Origin: Prorocentrum cordatum
Lineage: Eukaryota > Sar > Dinophyceae > Prorocentrales > Prorocentraceae
Assembly: GCA_963575745.1 (NCBI GenBank)
Contig: CAUYUJ010014203.1
Span: 253,747 to 317,746 of the forward strand
Reading direction: 5' to 3'
DNA: 64,000 bases
The notes beneath the pieces are model-generated. The model searched no databases. It saw only the letters and a list, made by a program, of their open reading frames with translations, and was not told the origin of the DNA. Below are positions 41,927 through 53,580 of the stretch, piece by piece. Position numbers and translations under genes: made by a program. How positions within the stretch are numbered: the first letter of the stretch is position 1; every line of letters begins with the position of its first letter.

Positions 41927-44380
41927 TGTATGTATATGTGTGTATGTATATATACACATGTATATACATACCTATACATATCTATATATGATGTGACTAA
42001 ATATGTATGGTTACACATGTTCTATAACCATAACGGACATGTGAAGCTGTGTACTCACATATACTTGTGCATATGTATGTATATATGTACTGTGTACAAT
42101 ATATCGAAGGTTGGGGGGGTGGAGCGAGAGACGAGGAGCTCCCCCATGCCGACAGGTCGGGAGCGACGACAGCTACACCTACTCGGACAGCGAGAGCTCG
42201 GAGAGCGGCTCCAACTCTCAGGACACCGCTGCGGCTGTGCCACTTGTGTCGTCGGTGGCGGTCGGCTGGCGTCGTTATTTATATATATATATATATATAT
42301 GTGTATATATATATGTATATATATGCATGTGTATATATATATATATATATATGTATAGCTCGAGCTGTGTACCTGAGTGTAGTAGTAGTACAGATGTGCT
42401 CGGACAGATGTGCACCGCTTAACGGAGCATGTCGATAGAAGCCGAGGGGGTGATGGACCATCGATGGATCGGACGTCGGAGTTGAAACGGGGTTCTGGAA
42501 GAGCGAGACACGGACGACCAGGGAGAGGGAGGGAGGAAGTCGACGTCGTGAACCATCACTTGTCCCACTACGTCGGTGGCGTGGGTCGCGAGATGCGAAA
42601 GGGAGAGAAAGCCGTGTCGAAAGTGGAAGTGGCGATCCAGACGGGGCACGGGCAGGTGCCCCAGGATCCCCCCTCAGCGCCTTGTACAGACATACATATG
42701 CATACATACATACATGTACATCCATATACATATACACATATATATATATATATGTATGTGTATGTACAGATATACACATATACATACATGTATACATATA
42801 CGTACACATATATGCATACACGGAGGTGTGTCCACACGCATTGGTCCGCATCTTGTCCTGCCCGTACGGCTGCCCCTGCTAATGCGGCCAGCAGGAGCAG
42901 GCCCAGGCAGGCTTACCGTCGTCCTCGAAAGCTGGCGTGGACAAGCGGTGGGCCCACATCGGCACGAAGATGGGCGAGGCTTCGACGATCAATGAGAACC
43001 TCTCGGCTTGGAATGTCGCGAGGGAGGGGGTGACATAGATACATGCATATAGACATACATATATATACATATATAGACATACGTATACATATATATGTAT
43101 ATGTAGACATGCATAAATACACATACATATATATGTGCATATGTACATAAATATATACGCATACACACATGTATATATATACATATACATATACATACAC
43201 AAAGGGGGGCGTCCCACGTGTGTATACATACAGGCATATAGACCTATATGCATATATCTTGTACTTGTACACAGAGACACGGACATTGGTTAACATATGT
43301 GTGTGTATGCACATACGTATGCATGTGTGCATGCATGTATGTGTGAGTGTATGCATGTGCGTATGTATGTGCGTGGACGTATGTGTATATGGATGTACGC
43401 ATGCATGCATGTCTGTATGCATGCATGCGGGTGTATATACATGTATACATATATACGTGCATGTGACTGTGTATATATATATATATATACGCATACGTAT
43501 ATATGTGTGTCTCTCTCTATACATGTATGCATATGTGTATATACACATACTTTCGTATACGTATACATACGTATGTGTACATGCATCCACATACATACGC
43601 CCTTCCTGGTTACGCGTGCCCCTGCGCGACACCCCCACCCCCCCCCCTCGTCTGCCTGGAGAGGGAGCGGCAGGTCGCGACGCACTCCTGGGTGAAGCCG
43701 TGGGGGCAGGCAGTGAAGGACGCGCTCAAGGGAGTGGCCACGGCGCAGAAGACGCTGACTACCATGATGACGGGCAGGCTTGCGTTTTTGGGTGCTTGAG
43801 ATTTGTAGGGCTAGGAAGAGGAGTAAGGAAGCGTTGGATGCTGGAGGGAGGGGGATCAGAAGTGGAGGAAGGGGTTGGCAAGTGACTTATCATATTGGTA
43901 TTGTTTGCGCGAGTGCTTTCCAACATCACATATGTTTTGCTGCTCATCGGTGTTCCCGTCGAGTGCCCCCGTAAATCCTGAGACAAGTCGATGTCTGTTC
44001 GCCCACCAATTGCCCCCCCCCCCGCCCCGCCTAGCTTCGACCAAGACGGCTTCGAGGAGGCGTGCGAGCAGATCTCCGAGGCCCGCGTTGGCCGAGAGGG
44101 GACGAGGCTTGAAGGGGGCAGAGGGGAGGGGGGGAGGGAAGAGGAGGGGGGATAAGGGGATGATGGGGAAGGCAGTCGGGAGAGGAGGATCCTCAACAGG
44201 AGGAGGTGGATGAGTAGGAGTAGGATCTCCCTGCATATTGACACTCGGCCCCGCCGTTCTTGGACAGCGCTGCTTTTGCTCGCCGTGCGCGAGCCTCTGG
44301 AGGCCCAGAAGCTATACACCGAGCTGCTCCCCATAAAAGAGAGTGTGGACAAAGCCACGGCGGGCCTCAAGAAGGCGTAG
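40157..44380 (+). CDS. Gene B: multi-exon Lys-rich protein, probably a dinoflagellate-specific family
   Basis: Start ATG at 40,157 opens MPPKKAEGKPEGKAKKKV. Exons: 40,157-~40,270; 40,540-40,642; 41,036-41,148; 41,621-41,800; 42,156-~42,265; ~42,535-42,654; 42,895-43,029; 43,662-43,777; 44,035-~44,090; ~44,294-44,380 (TAG at 44,378). Phases agree across 40,642/41,036 (phase 1), 41,148/41,621, 41,800/42,156, 42,654/42,895, 43,029/43,662 (phase 0) and 43,777/44,035 (phase 2). Donors at 40,643, 41,801 and 43,778 are GC. The joined text includes KEWLKTWQATG followed by TFDHISCEKTESR, a SDSESSESGSNS acidic-Ser block, and a helical C-terminus (KLYTELLPIKESVDKA). From memory, many dinoflagellate proteins share this order (Lys-rich start, WLKTWQATG-type core, helical end); function unknown, possibly element-borne. 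The end of exon 1 and the borders near 42,265, 42,535 and 44,090-44,294 are not fixed. Confidence 0.65.
40472..40525. repeat. Gene B intron 1: (TA)n/(CATA)n
   Basis: TATATACATA microsatellite ending 12 bp before the exon 2 acceptor. Confidence 0.9.
40755..41008. repeat. Gene B intron 2: (CATA)n/(CACA)n
   Basis: ACATACATACACAC tetranucleotides inside the GC-AG intron 40,643-41,035. Confidence 0.9.
41218..41330. repeat. Gene B intron 3: (GATGATGGT)n
   Basis: GATGATGGTGATGAT repeat in the intron 41,149-41,620. Confidence 0.9.
41885..42105. repeat. Gene B intron 4: (TA)n/(TATG)n
   Basis: TATATATG/CATATA microsatellite in the intron 41,801-42,155. Confidence 0.9.
42275..42358. repeat. Gene B intron 5: (TA)n
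   Basis: TA and TATG repeat just after exon 5. Confidence 0.9.
42690..42830. repeat. Gene B intron 6: (CATA)n
   Basis: CATACATA/TATATG microsatellite in the intron 42,655-42,894. Confidence 0.9.
43035..43600. repeat. Gene B intron 7: (CATA)n/(TATG)n
   Basis: Long tetranucleotide array. The strand of the motif switches near 43,200-43,300 from CATA to TATG. Confidence 0.9.
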
Positions 44381-44399
44381 GCGGTCGATCTAGACATCA

Positions 44400-45560
44400 C
44401 ACGGCCAGCATGCGCGGTGATAGGGATTCGCGGTGTTCCCGATGGCAGGGGCGAGGCCAGGGGGTGGTGTAGGAGATTTCGGAGGTGGGGTGAACATGTC
44501 AGTATGGGGACTGAGAGTGTTGAAATTTGAACGTTGCACCGCATGCCTGGCTGTACAGACACCATCGACCGTATGAGTACGGCAACTGCAGGAAGAAAAG
44601 CGCTTCGCTTGCCAGTGGATGGCGTGGGCGGGGCTTCCGTTCGACATGCGGTTCAGACAACCATTGTGTGCTTGTATGGGTACATATATACATATACATA
44701 CATGCAAATATGTGTACATATATGTATGTATGTATATACACATACATATTCATACATATATATATATATATATATATGTGTGAGCATGCATAAACATGCG
44801 CATGCCCATATACACATGCATACACACATATACACATACACGTACAACATAGTTCTACATAAACGTATACATTCACAGAGCCGCACGCTACTACCTATGC
44901 ACATAAATGTATGTGTGTGTCACCTGCGCTGCAACAACGTCACGTTTGCATGGTGTCGCTTGCTTCATGCATCACTCTTTGTGGACGTCCACGCTTGTTG
45001 GTCTGATCACGCAATGTTCTTTTCGAGAGGAGGCTGTCTGGCGCAAGAGGACCGTTCATTCCGAGAGGGGATTATTCCCGAAAGGAGGCTGTCTGGCGCG
45101 AGGCTTCTTCAGGCAGGAGGGCCGTGGACGACTGCGAGCCCCAAGCATGTGTCTATGCCCGAGGCCCCTCCGTTCTGCATCAGTTAGTGGTCATTCATGG
45201 TGCCACGGAGGAGTGGCGCAACCCCATCACCATCGCAACCACCGCACCATCATCATCAACATCGCTATCATCGATGATTGACTTTGCCACCGTCAGCATC
45301 ACCACCAGAATTGTCATCATGGCCATCACCGTCGATCACCATGATCATCGTCATCATCTTCACTTCGCCCAGGACCCTCGTGCCCCAGAGACTCGGGAGC
45401 ACGACCGCCCGAGGCGACGGCCCGCCCAGAGGCTCGGGAGCCCGACCGTCCGAGGAGACGGTGCTCGGGGGCTATCGTTGTCACCGCCGTCATCGACGTC
45501 GATCGTAGTCACCATCATCATCTCCACAGCCTTTTGGGCTGAAAGCTGCCCTCGATCGAG
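44400..45560. other. Intergenic: CATA array and CATCAT-rich DNA
   Basis: CATA/TATG microsatellite at 44,685-44,880; two copies of GAGGCTGTCTGGCGC at 45,031 and 45,085; CATCATC-rich text at 45,225-45,365 and 45,490-45,525; GAGGCTCGGGAGC repeats at 45,390-45,445. A small exon cannot be excluded. Confidence 0.5.
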
Positions 45561-45596
45561 GTGCTTTGCCTGCGCGTAAGCCTTCCGCGTGCGCTA

Positions 45597-47831
45597 ATGT
45601 CCAGGGCTGCGGCGGCAGCGCTCCGAGCGGCCGAGGCGCCCCCCAGCCCTCCCGTGCCTGTCCCCGCGGATGCTCCAGATGGCGCTCACTTGCGACGGTG
45701 CCTCCTGGGCGAGTGGAAGATGGGTGTCTTGACGGCCCGTCAGGTTTGCACCTTGGCTTATCACGCGACCACCGCTGGGGCGATAGGCGTCGAGGACTTG
45801 AGCTTGCCACCGACGTCGACACACTTCGCCGAACACGTTCGGAAAGCAGTTGGGATGATCGGAGAGACAGGTTTCTACGAGGTCGAGGTCCCGATGTGGG
45901 ACAAGGTGCAGGAAAAGAGGGTGATGCGGCCGATCCACATAAATCTGCCGCGCGATGTCTTCGCCAAAGAAGCAACGCAACACCCAGACGAGTGGGACCC
46001 ATCCCAACACGACGAGGCAGAGTTCCCTGCTACTCTTCGGACGCACCCCGTGTTTGCTTCACGCGGTAAGAAGGCGGTGCCGCTGGGGTACTACTCCGAC
46101 GGCGTCCCCTACTCCAAAAAAGACAGCTTCTTGACCCACTACCTTTCCAACCACTTGACCAGGAAGCGCCACCTACTCTGCACTTTAAAGAAGTCGGACT
46201 TGTGCAGATGTGGGTGTGCAGGATTCTGCACGTGGGGGGCCGTGCTGCGAGTGCTCGTGTGGAGCATGAACACCATGGCACTCGGGAAGCACCCTGCAAC
46301 CGACCACTTGGGGAACCCCTTCGCCGACCACCGCTTCGACTACCGCGGGTTCGACCTGGCCCCGTCTGGGGTCGCAGGGGCGGTCTGCGAGTACCGAGCA
46401 GACCTGCTGGAGCTGACCACCACCCTCGGCCTCACCGAGTGGGGGAACCCAACGAACCCTTGCACTTGCTGCAAGACTTCCAGGGACCACATGTTCGATT
46501 GGCCAGAGAGCATGGCCGAGTGCGTGTGGGAGAACCGTGATTCGGCGGAGTACGACAGGATGGTGCAGAGAGCCGTCGTGACTCGCAAAGTGGAATCTCG
46601 GGGGCAGCTCAGAAGGTTGATCAGGAGGATGGAGTTTTCCGACGCGTACGGCGGCTACGCTTTGACCAGCGACTTTCCCGAGATGGACCTCAAGAAGGGC
46701 CACCGCCTCTTGGAGATGGGCCCTATCAGGGACACCCACCTCCTGCCAGACGTTCCGCTGCCAGCGGACCTGACCTTCTTCCAGTCCAGCAAGCGCCTCG
46801 GGCTCAACCTCCTGTGCCCGCTCTTCGAGGTCGTGGGCTTCAACATGGAGTCGGTGCACCTGGACTCCATGCACGTGCTCGACTTGGGCGTGTGTCAATA
46901 CCTGGCAGGCATGCGCGTGCATAGGGAAACGCAAACGGGCCGACTTATAAGCCAACCCCCAGGTCATGGGGAAAAGGCACTTGGATGGCGTCCACGAGGC
47001 TCCCACCGTCGGCGTCCTACGAACTGTTGGTACGTGGGGCCAAGGGGCGTCTTCCGAGGCCCCGCCCCCGCGGGTCCCACAGTTCCAGCGTCCTTCGAAC
47101 CGCTCGTGCGGCCAAGGGGCGTCTTCGGAGGCCCCGTCCCCGCGGGTCCCAGGGTTCTCCTGCGCTGTAAGTCGCAGACGAGCGCTTCCCTGTGCAGGGG
47201 GCAGTGCTTCGCGAGCTCGTGGACAACAACGTTTCGGGCAGCACCAAGACGCTGCAGGCCGGGAGGATAAAGGACAACATTCAGTGGATCAACCGTCGCC
47301 TCAAGTCTTGGTATAAAACAGCTGGTGTACAGAAAGGCAATACAAGGACGACGATTGGCAAACTCACCTACAGCGCTCTCACTAAGCCGCCTGCCCCTGC
47401 CAGACTGCGCAGCAAGGCAGCTGAATGCCGTAAGTTAGCTCCTTTCCTAGTGACCATATGCCAGGAGCGGTACAACCACCTCAACCGCGACACTAGGAAG
47501 GCACTCTTCCAGTCCTGCCTTCACATGGACGCCATTTACGACATTCTAGAAAAGGAGCCGCGGAACATGAGCGCAGCAGCTACTACTTCCTTGCAAGATA
47601 AGACGGTCGACTTCCTGAGGTGGTGGCAGGAGTACGGAGGCCATGGTGTACAAGCACCACGCCATGTATCACATAGCGGAGCGTGCTGCCATACACGGCA
47701 ACCCACGCTTTTACTGGACATACTTCGATGAGCAGACCAATAAGGTCATGCAGCGTGTGGCCAAAAGCTTGCATGCAGGCAGTACGTTCTACAAAATGTT
47801 TCTGGCGAAGGTGCTGTGCGACATCGGTTAA
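45597..47831 (+). CDS. Gene C: transposase-like protein, two exons, C-terminal frameshift
   Basis: Exon 1 (45,597-46,904, 436 codons) has clean coding character. It carries a Cys cluster [10 protein letters not shown] (~residue 202), a second one PCTCCKT (~288), and [10 protein letters not shown] (~420). Exon 2 starts at 47,198 after TTCCCTGTGCAG and reads [24 protein letters not shown] and [16 protein letters not shown] donor at 46,905 keeps phase 0. At about 47,640 one extra base shifts the frame; the continuation is [13 protein letters not shown] and [13 protein letters not shown], stop at 47,829. D-x-MH-xxx-LG, paired Cys clusters and a late KHH plus acidic residue resemble CACTA/KDZ/Plavaka-type DDE transposases, and I recall many dinoflagellate proteins with this order. 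Assignment is inference. The frameshift suggests a dead copy or an assembly error. ATG 45,597 is preferred to GTG 45,561; an upstream exon is possible. Confidence 0.65.
46905..47197 (+). other. Gene C intron (GC-AG), with ~73-bp direct repeats
   Basis: Between the two exons lie two near-identical units starting GGCCAAGGGGCGTCTTC (47,037 and 47,111), each with GAGGCCCCG and CCCGCGGGTCCCA. This is a short tandem repeat inside an intron of a mobile-type gene. Confidence 0.55.
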
Positions 47832-47849
47832 CGTCGCTTCGATCCTGAG

Positions 47850-48045
47850 CCCTTGGCTGAAATCATCATCACCATCATCATCATCATCACCATCATCGTC
47901 GGTCGTCGTCGTGCCATCAAGGTTATGCGTGCTCGCAGGCAAGCCTGCTGCCGAGAACGCCACGCTTTGTTCGGCCCTGCCATCGGAGAAGGCCTTCTCC
48001 AAGGCCTCCTCTTCCGGAAGAGGAGGATGAGGAAGAGGAACATGG
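47850..48045. other. Gene C 3' flank with (CAT)n and a 16-bp palindrome
   Basis: CATCATCAC repeat at 47,862-47,900, then mixed DNA; CCTCTTCCGGAAGAGG at 48,009-48,024 is a perfect palindrome ~25 bp before the next microsatellite. Confidence 0.6.
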
Positions 48046-48079
48046 AGGATGTATGTACATGTATGTATGTATATGTACG

Positions 48080-48124
<45 letters not shown>

Positions 48125-48172
48125 GTATGTGTATGTATACATATGTATGTATATGTGTATGTATATGTATGC

Positions 48173-48203
<31 letters not shown>

Positions 48204-48318
48204 TGTATATATGTATGTATGTGTGTATATTTATGTATGTGCTTATGTATATATGTGTATATGTATGTATACATAAATATGTGTGTGCATATGTATGTAC
48301 GTATATGCGTGTTGTATG
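48046..48318. repeat. (TATG)n/(TA)n array
   Basis: TATGTATG tetranucleotides with an internal (TA)13 run. Confidence 0.95.
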
Positions 48319-48320
48319 TA

Positions 48321-48960
48321 GCGGGCCGCGGATGGCGATCGAGGGCGGTCCTGGCCACAAGGCCCACCGCGGACTCGGGCAGTGCACACCGCGCGCAGAG
48401 TTTTGGTCGATCCTTCACCCGCTAAGTGTACCAATGTCGACCGCTATAGGCCGCGTGCGTGGCCACGACCGCTCGACCCGAAGCTACACCCATCCAATCT
48501 TGAACGAAATCTCACCCTACATCTAAATTTGACCGCAGTCTCAAGTTGAAGATTCCCCTAAAGTAAAACGATTTTCTCCCTAGCGCCACCCTCTCGCGGG
48601 AGAGGGTGGCCTAGGGGAGAGTTGCTCGATCTACCCTACCCTCGCTCTACCCTCTCTCGCGATATCTCCCACCCTAAGGACACGATCTGTCGACAGTATC
48701 ACTGTGCAGATGTGTGCAGCATGACAAGCTCGAGGGAGCCACCCCTTTGCTTTCCTGCGTCCTGGTACGGCTTTGGGGATATCTTTAATTAGTGGTCGTG
48801 ATATTCATGGATGGTGGCCGTCCATAGGTGGTGTGGCCCCGATGGCGATATATGAATCGTGATAAAATGATCATGACATGAACCGTGGCTTAATGATGAT
48901 GACGATCATTCGTCGTGATGATGACGATGTATGTAACGATCAGGCGATCACTGTCGTAAC
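48321..48960. other. Unassigned spacer
   Basis: Mixed DNA apart from the hairpin; ATGATGACGAT-like text at 48,890-48,945. No gene seen. Confidence 0.4.
48573..48620. other. Bulged GC hairpin
   Basis: GCCACCCTCTC pairs with GAGAGGGTGGC around a GCGG loop; outer CCTAG/CTAGG extends the stem past a single-base bulge. The plan resembles the modules at 3001 and 21,491, though the sequence differs. Confidence 0.75.
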
Positions 48961-48969
48961 CAAGAGCAA

Positions 48970-49090
48970 AGCCTAAAATTGGGACGTCCCAATTTATTGC
49001 GTTTGTCCTATTTTTTTCGTTTATGATAGACATAAATTGGAACATCGCCACGAGCCCCAATTAAATTGGAACGCCCAAATGTCTGGGGGC
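48970..49090 (-). repeat. Element end shared with 29,608-29,690 (inverted)
   Basis: Reverse complement of 49,020-49,086 matches 29,608-29,680 (CAGACAT, GCGTxCCAATTTAATTGG, GGGCT). An 18-bp perfect palindrome AATTGGGACGTCCCAATT lies nearby at ~48,977-48,994. The end abuts the 75-bp array, as the other copy abuts the 21-bp array. Confidence 0.6.
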
Positions 49091-49109
49091 ATTCTATAAT
49101 CCCCCATTG

Positions 49110-49995
49110 GAATTAGGAAATTGGCGCAGCCGCTGGGGCCTTCGGCTGAGCTCCCCGAGGGGGGCCGCGATCATCGTGAGGGGTGTGCCGGAATTGACGC
49201 AGCCGCTGGGGCCTTTGGCGGAGCTCCCCGATTGGGGCCCACGATCCACGTGAGGGGTGTGCCGAAATGGGCGTAGCCGCTGGGGCCTTCGGCGGAGCTC
49301 TCCGAGGGGGGGCCACGATCCACGTGAGGAGTGTGCCGAAATGGGCGCAGCCGCTGGGGCCTTCGGCGGAGCTCCCCGATGGCGGGCCACGATCCACGTG
49401 AGGGGTGTATCGAAATGGGCGCAGCCGCTTGAGTTTTCGGCGGAGGTACCCGATTGGGGGCCACGATCCTCGTGAAGGGTGTGCCGAAATGGGCGCAGCC
49501 GCTGTGGCCTTCGGCGGGGCTCCCCGGCGGCAGGCCACGATCCTTGTGAGGGGTGTGCCGACATGGGCGCAGCCGCTGGGGTCTTCGGCGGCGCTCCCTG
49601 ATGGGGGGCGCGATCCGCGTGAGTGTTGCAGCTGTGGGGCCTTCGGCGGAGCTCCCCGATGGGGGCCACGATCCTTGTGAGGGGTCTGCCGAAATGGGCG
49701 CAGCCGCTGGGGCCTTCGGCGGAGCTCCCCGATGGCGGGCCACGATCCACGTGAGGGGTGTGCCGAAATTGCCGCGGCCGCTGGGGCCTTCGGCGGAGCT
49801 CCCCGATGGGGGGCCATGGTCCGCGTGAAGGGTGTGCTGAAATGAGCGCAGCCGCTGTGGCCCTCGGCGGAGGTGCCCGATGGCAGGCCGCGATCCACGT
49901 GAGGGGTGTGCCGACATGGCAGCAGCCGCTGTCCTTCGGCGAAGCTCACCGATAGGGGGGGCAATATCCTAGTGAGGGGTGTGCCGACATGGGTG
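49110..49995 (+). repeat. 75-bp tandem repeat
   Basis: About twelve units with GGGCGCAGCCGCTGGGGCC, then GGCGGAGCTCCCCGATG, then CCACGATCCACGTGAGG. A 75-bp unit is 25 codons, which keeps several frames open (a 308-codon minus-strand frame among them). No sign of selection on any frame. Confidence 0.9.
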
Positions 49996-50009
49996 CGCCC
50001 GCTGTGGCC

Positions 50010-50762
50010 GTCGGACCAGGGGGTTCCTGAGCCCCCCAAGGTTCCTCAGGATTCTTAAGGATTCCTGAGCCCCACCCAGAGTTCCGCGCGGTTCCTTTGG
50101 ACTCCAGAGGGCCGCCCCTGGGTTCTTTAGGATTCCTGCTGGATCCAAAGGGTTCCTGGGCCCCCCCAGTGTCCATGGGGATTCCAGAGGATTCCTGAGC
50201 CCCCCCCCGGGGGTTCCGCGCGGTTCCTTTGGATTCCAGAGGGTTCCTGAGCCACCCAGGATTCCGCGCGGTTCCGTGGGATTCCAGGGGGTTCTTGAAC
50301 CACCAGGGTTTGTTTGGGTTCCTGATGATTCTTGGGCCACCCGAGGGTTCCGCGCGGTTCCTTTGGATTCCAAAGGGTTCCTGAGCCACCCCAGGGTTCC
50401 GTGCGGGCCCTTAGGATTCCAGAGGAATCCTGCCCCCCCCCCAGGGTCCCTGCGGATTCCCGATGATTCTTGAGCCACCCGAAGGTTCAGGATTCAGCAC
50501 GGTTCCTTTGGATTACAAAGGGTTCTTGAACCACCAGGGTTCACTGGGATCCTTGATGATTCTTGGGCCACCCCAGGGTTCCGCACGGTGCCTTTGGGTT
50601 CCAAAGGATTCCTGAGCCCCCCAGGGTTCCGCGTGGTTCCTTTGGATTGCAGAGGAATCCTGGGCCCCCCAGGGCCCTTGGGGATTCCTGTGTATTCCTG
50701 AGCCCCCCGAAGGTTCAGGGTTCAGCACGGTTCCTATGGATTCCAATGGATTCCTGAGCCCC
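50010..50762. repeat. Irregular 40-70 bp repeat (GGTTCCGCGCGGTTCC)
   Basis: About twelve units combining GGATTCCTGAGCCCCCC, GGGTTCCGCGCGGTTCC and TTTGGATTCCAAAGG. GGTTCCGCGCGGTTCC and TTTGGATTCCAAAG contain small palindromes. Confidence 0.8.
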
Positions 50763-51060
50763 TTCGAGCCATGTGGGCCGTCTTGGAAGCCGTTTGGGCC
50801 GTCTCGAGGCCATCTTAGTCAGTCTTGCATCTTGGGCCGTCTTAGGCCGCTCACGGGCCGTCTAGGCGGCCGTGTACCCGTGTGCGCATGTGCACACACA
50901 TGACACCAGTTGCGCAGATTTAGATGTAGGTTCTCTCTCAGTTCTTCCTTTTTCCCTCCTCGCGCCGCAGCCGCTTTGGCCTCAGTACTGGTGGGTCGCC
51001 GTGCAGTCGTACACACGCATCCAACGTGCTGAACCATCCGAGTGGTGATTCATATGATTG
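50763..51060 (-). repeat. GGCCGTCTTGG-type repeats then unassigned DNA
   Basis: 50,765-50,870 carries GGGCCGTCTTGG and variants, the inverted form of the left-arm repeat. 50,880-51,060 is unassigned and leads into the 32-bp array. Confidence 0.6.
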
Positions 51061-51064
51061 GTTT

Positions 51065-53290
51065 ATTCATTCGATCCTTCCATATACCCTTCTGTCTTCA
51101 TGTGGCGTATCGGATCTGTATAGGATCCTATGCAGTCTGTATCGGATCTGTATAGGACCCTATACAGTCTGTATCGGATCTGTACAGGGTCCCATACAGT
51201 CTGTATCGGATCTGTGTAGGATCCCATACAGTCTGTATCGGATCTCTACATGATCCCATACTGTCTGTATCGGATCTGTATAGGATCCCATACAGTCTGT
51301 ACCGGATCTGTATAGGATCCCATACAGTCTGTATCGGATTTGTATAGGGTCCTATACAGTATGTATGGGATCTCTACAGAGCCCCATCCAGTCTGTATCG
51401 GATCTGTGTAGGATCCTCGACAGTCTGTATCGGATCTCTATAGGACCCTATACAGTCGGTATCGGATCTGTAGGATCTTATTCAGTCTGTATGGGGTCTC
51501 TACATGATCCCATACAGTCTGTTTCGGTTCTACAGGATCCCATACAGTCTGTATCGGATCTACAGGATCCCATACAGTCTGTATCGGATCTGCATAGGAC
51601 CCTATACAGTCTGTATCGGATCTCTACAGGTCCCCATACAGTCTGTATCGGATCTGTATAAAGTCTTATACAGTCTGTATCGGATCTGTGTAGGGTCCCA
51701 TACAGTCTGTATCGGATCTGTATAGGGTCCCATACAGTCTGTATCGGATCTCTACAGGGACCCATCCAGTCTGTATAGGATCTCTACAGGATCCCATACA
51801 GTCTGTATTGGATCTGTATAGGGTCCTATACAGTCTGTATCGGATCTCTGCAGGGTTCCACGCAGTCAGTATCTTATCTCTACAGGATCCCATACAGTCT
51901 GTATCGGATCTGTATAGGATCCTATACAGTCTGTATCGGATCTACATGATCCCATGCAGTCTGTATCGGATCTGTATAGGATCCCATACAGTCTGTACCG
52001 GATCTGTAGAGGATCCCATACAGTCTGTATCGGATCTCTACATGATCCCATACAGTCTGTATCGGATCTCTACAGGGTCCCATACAGTCTGTATGGGATC
52101 TCTATAGGATCCCATACAGTCTGTATCAGATCTCTACAGGATCCTATTCAGTCTGTATGGGGTCTCTACATGATCCCATACAGTCTGTATCGGATCTCTA
52201 CAGGATCCCATACAGTCTGTATCGGGTCTCTACAGGATCCTCTACAATCTGTATCGGATCTGTATAGGATCCTATACAGTCTGTATCGGATCTGTATAGG
52301 GTCCCATACAGTCTGTTTCGGATCTGTGTAGGATCCTATACAGTCTGTATCGGATCTCTGTAGGACCCTATACAGTCTGTATCGGATCTCTACAGGTTCC
52401 CATACAGTCTGTATCGGATCTCTACAGGATCCTCTACTGTCTGTATCGGATCTGTATAGGATCCCATACAGTCCGTATCGGATCTGTATAGGATCCTATA
52501 CAGTCTGTATCGGATCTCTGCAGGGTTCCATGCAGTCAGTATCTTATCTCTACAGGATCCCATACAGTCTGTATCGGATCTGTATAGGATCCTATACAGT
52601 CTGTATCGGATCTCTACAGGATCCCATACAGTCTGTGTCGGATCCCTATAGGACCCTATACCGTCTGTCTCGGATCTCTACAGGATCCCATACAGTCTGT
52701 ATCGGATCCGTATAGGATCCCATACAGTCTGTATCGGGTCTGTACAGGATTCCGTACAGTCTGTTTCGGATCTCGACAGGATCCCATACAGTCTAGATCG
52801 GATATGTATAGGATCCTATACAGTCTGTATCGGATCTGTGTAGAATCCTATACAGTCTGTATCGGATCTCTACAGGATCCTTTACAGTCTGTATCGGATC
52901 TGTATAGGATCCTATATACTCTGTGTCGGATTGGTATAGGATCCCATACAGTCTGTATCGGATCTGTATAGGATCCTATACAGTCTGTATCGGATCTCTA
53001 AAAGACCCAGACAGTCTGTATCGGATATGTATAGGATCCTATCCAGTCTGTATCGGATCTGTGTAGAGTCCTATACAATCTGTATCGGATCTGTATAGGG
53101 TCCTATACAGTCTGTATCGGATCTGTATAGGACCCCATACAGTCTGTATCGGATATGTATAGGATCCTATACAGTCTGTACCGGATCTGTATAGGTTCCC
53201 ATACAGTTTGTATCGGATCTGTGTAGAATCCTATACAGTCTGTATCGGATCTCTACAGGATCCCGTACACAGTCTGTATTGAAGCGGCGG
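51065..53290 (+). repeat. 32-bp satellite array, ~70 units
   Basis: Unit GTATCGGATCTGTATAGG followed by ATCC(C/T)ATACAGTCT. Many units contain the exact 20-bp palindrome CTGTATAGGATCCTATACAG centred on GGATCC. Units diverge by a few bases with no clear higher-order period. Frames such as SDLYRIPYSL are artefacts. Confidence 0.95.
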
Positions 53291-53379
53291 CACGCTGGCA
53301 CGCATACGTTTTTCACCCATAGGACCACGTCAAGGTCCGTAAGGGCGTCCAAGGGAGTTCCCGTTTTTTTTTGGGGGGG

Positions 53380-53518
53380 GGTTGCTGGTTGCTGTTGCTG
53401 TTGCTGTTGCTGGGGGGGGGCAGAATGCGTCCACGGGGCTCTGAGCGCAGCCTTCGCAATAAGGCGAGGGCGTGTCCGGACGGCTAGAGCGGACGGGGCT
53501 CTCACGCACGCCTTTTCC

Positions 53519-53568
<50 letters not shown>

Positions 53569-53580
53569 ATTCTTGTTATC
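53380..53580. repeat. (GCTGTT)n and (GTT)n microsatellites
   Basis: GCTGTT repeats at 53,385-53,410 and (GTT)16 at 53,518-53,568, the latter preceded by CTTTTCCTT. Confidence 0.9.

Noticed and set aside
49113-50039. 308-aa minus-strand frame with regular 25-residue repeats
   Set aside because: Exact product of the 75-bp tandem repeat; sister frames are equally open.
51065-53290. CRISPR-like regular repeat
   Set aside because: Units are directly contiguous, diverged and lack unique spacers; the genome is eukaryotic.
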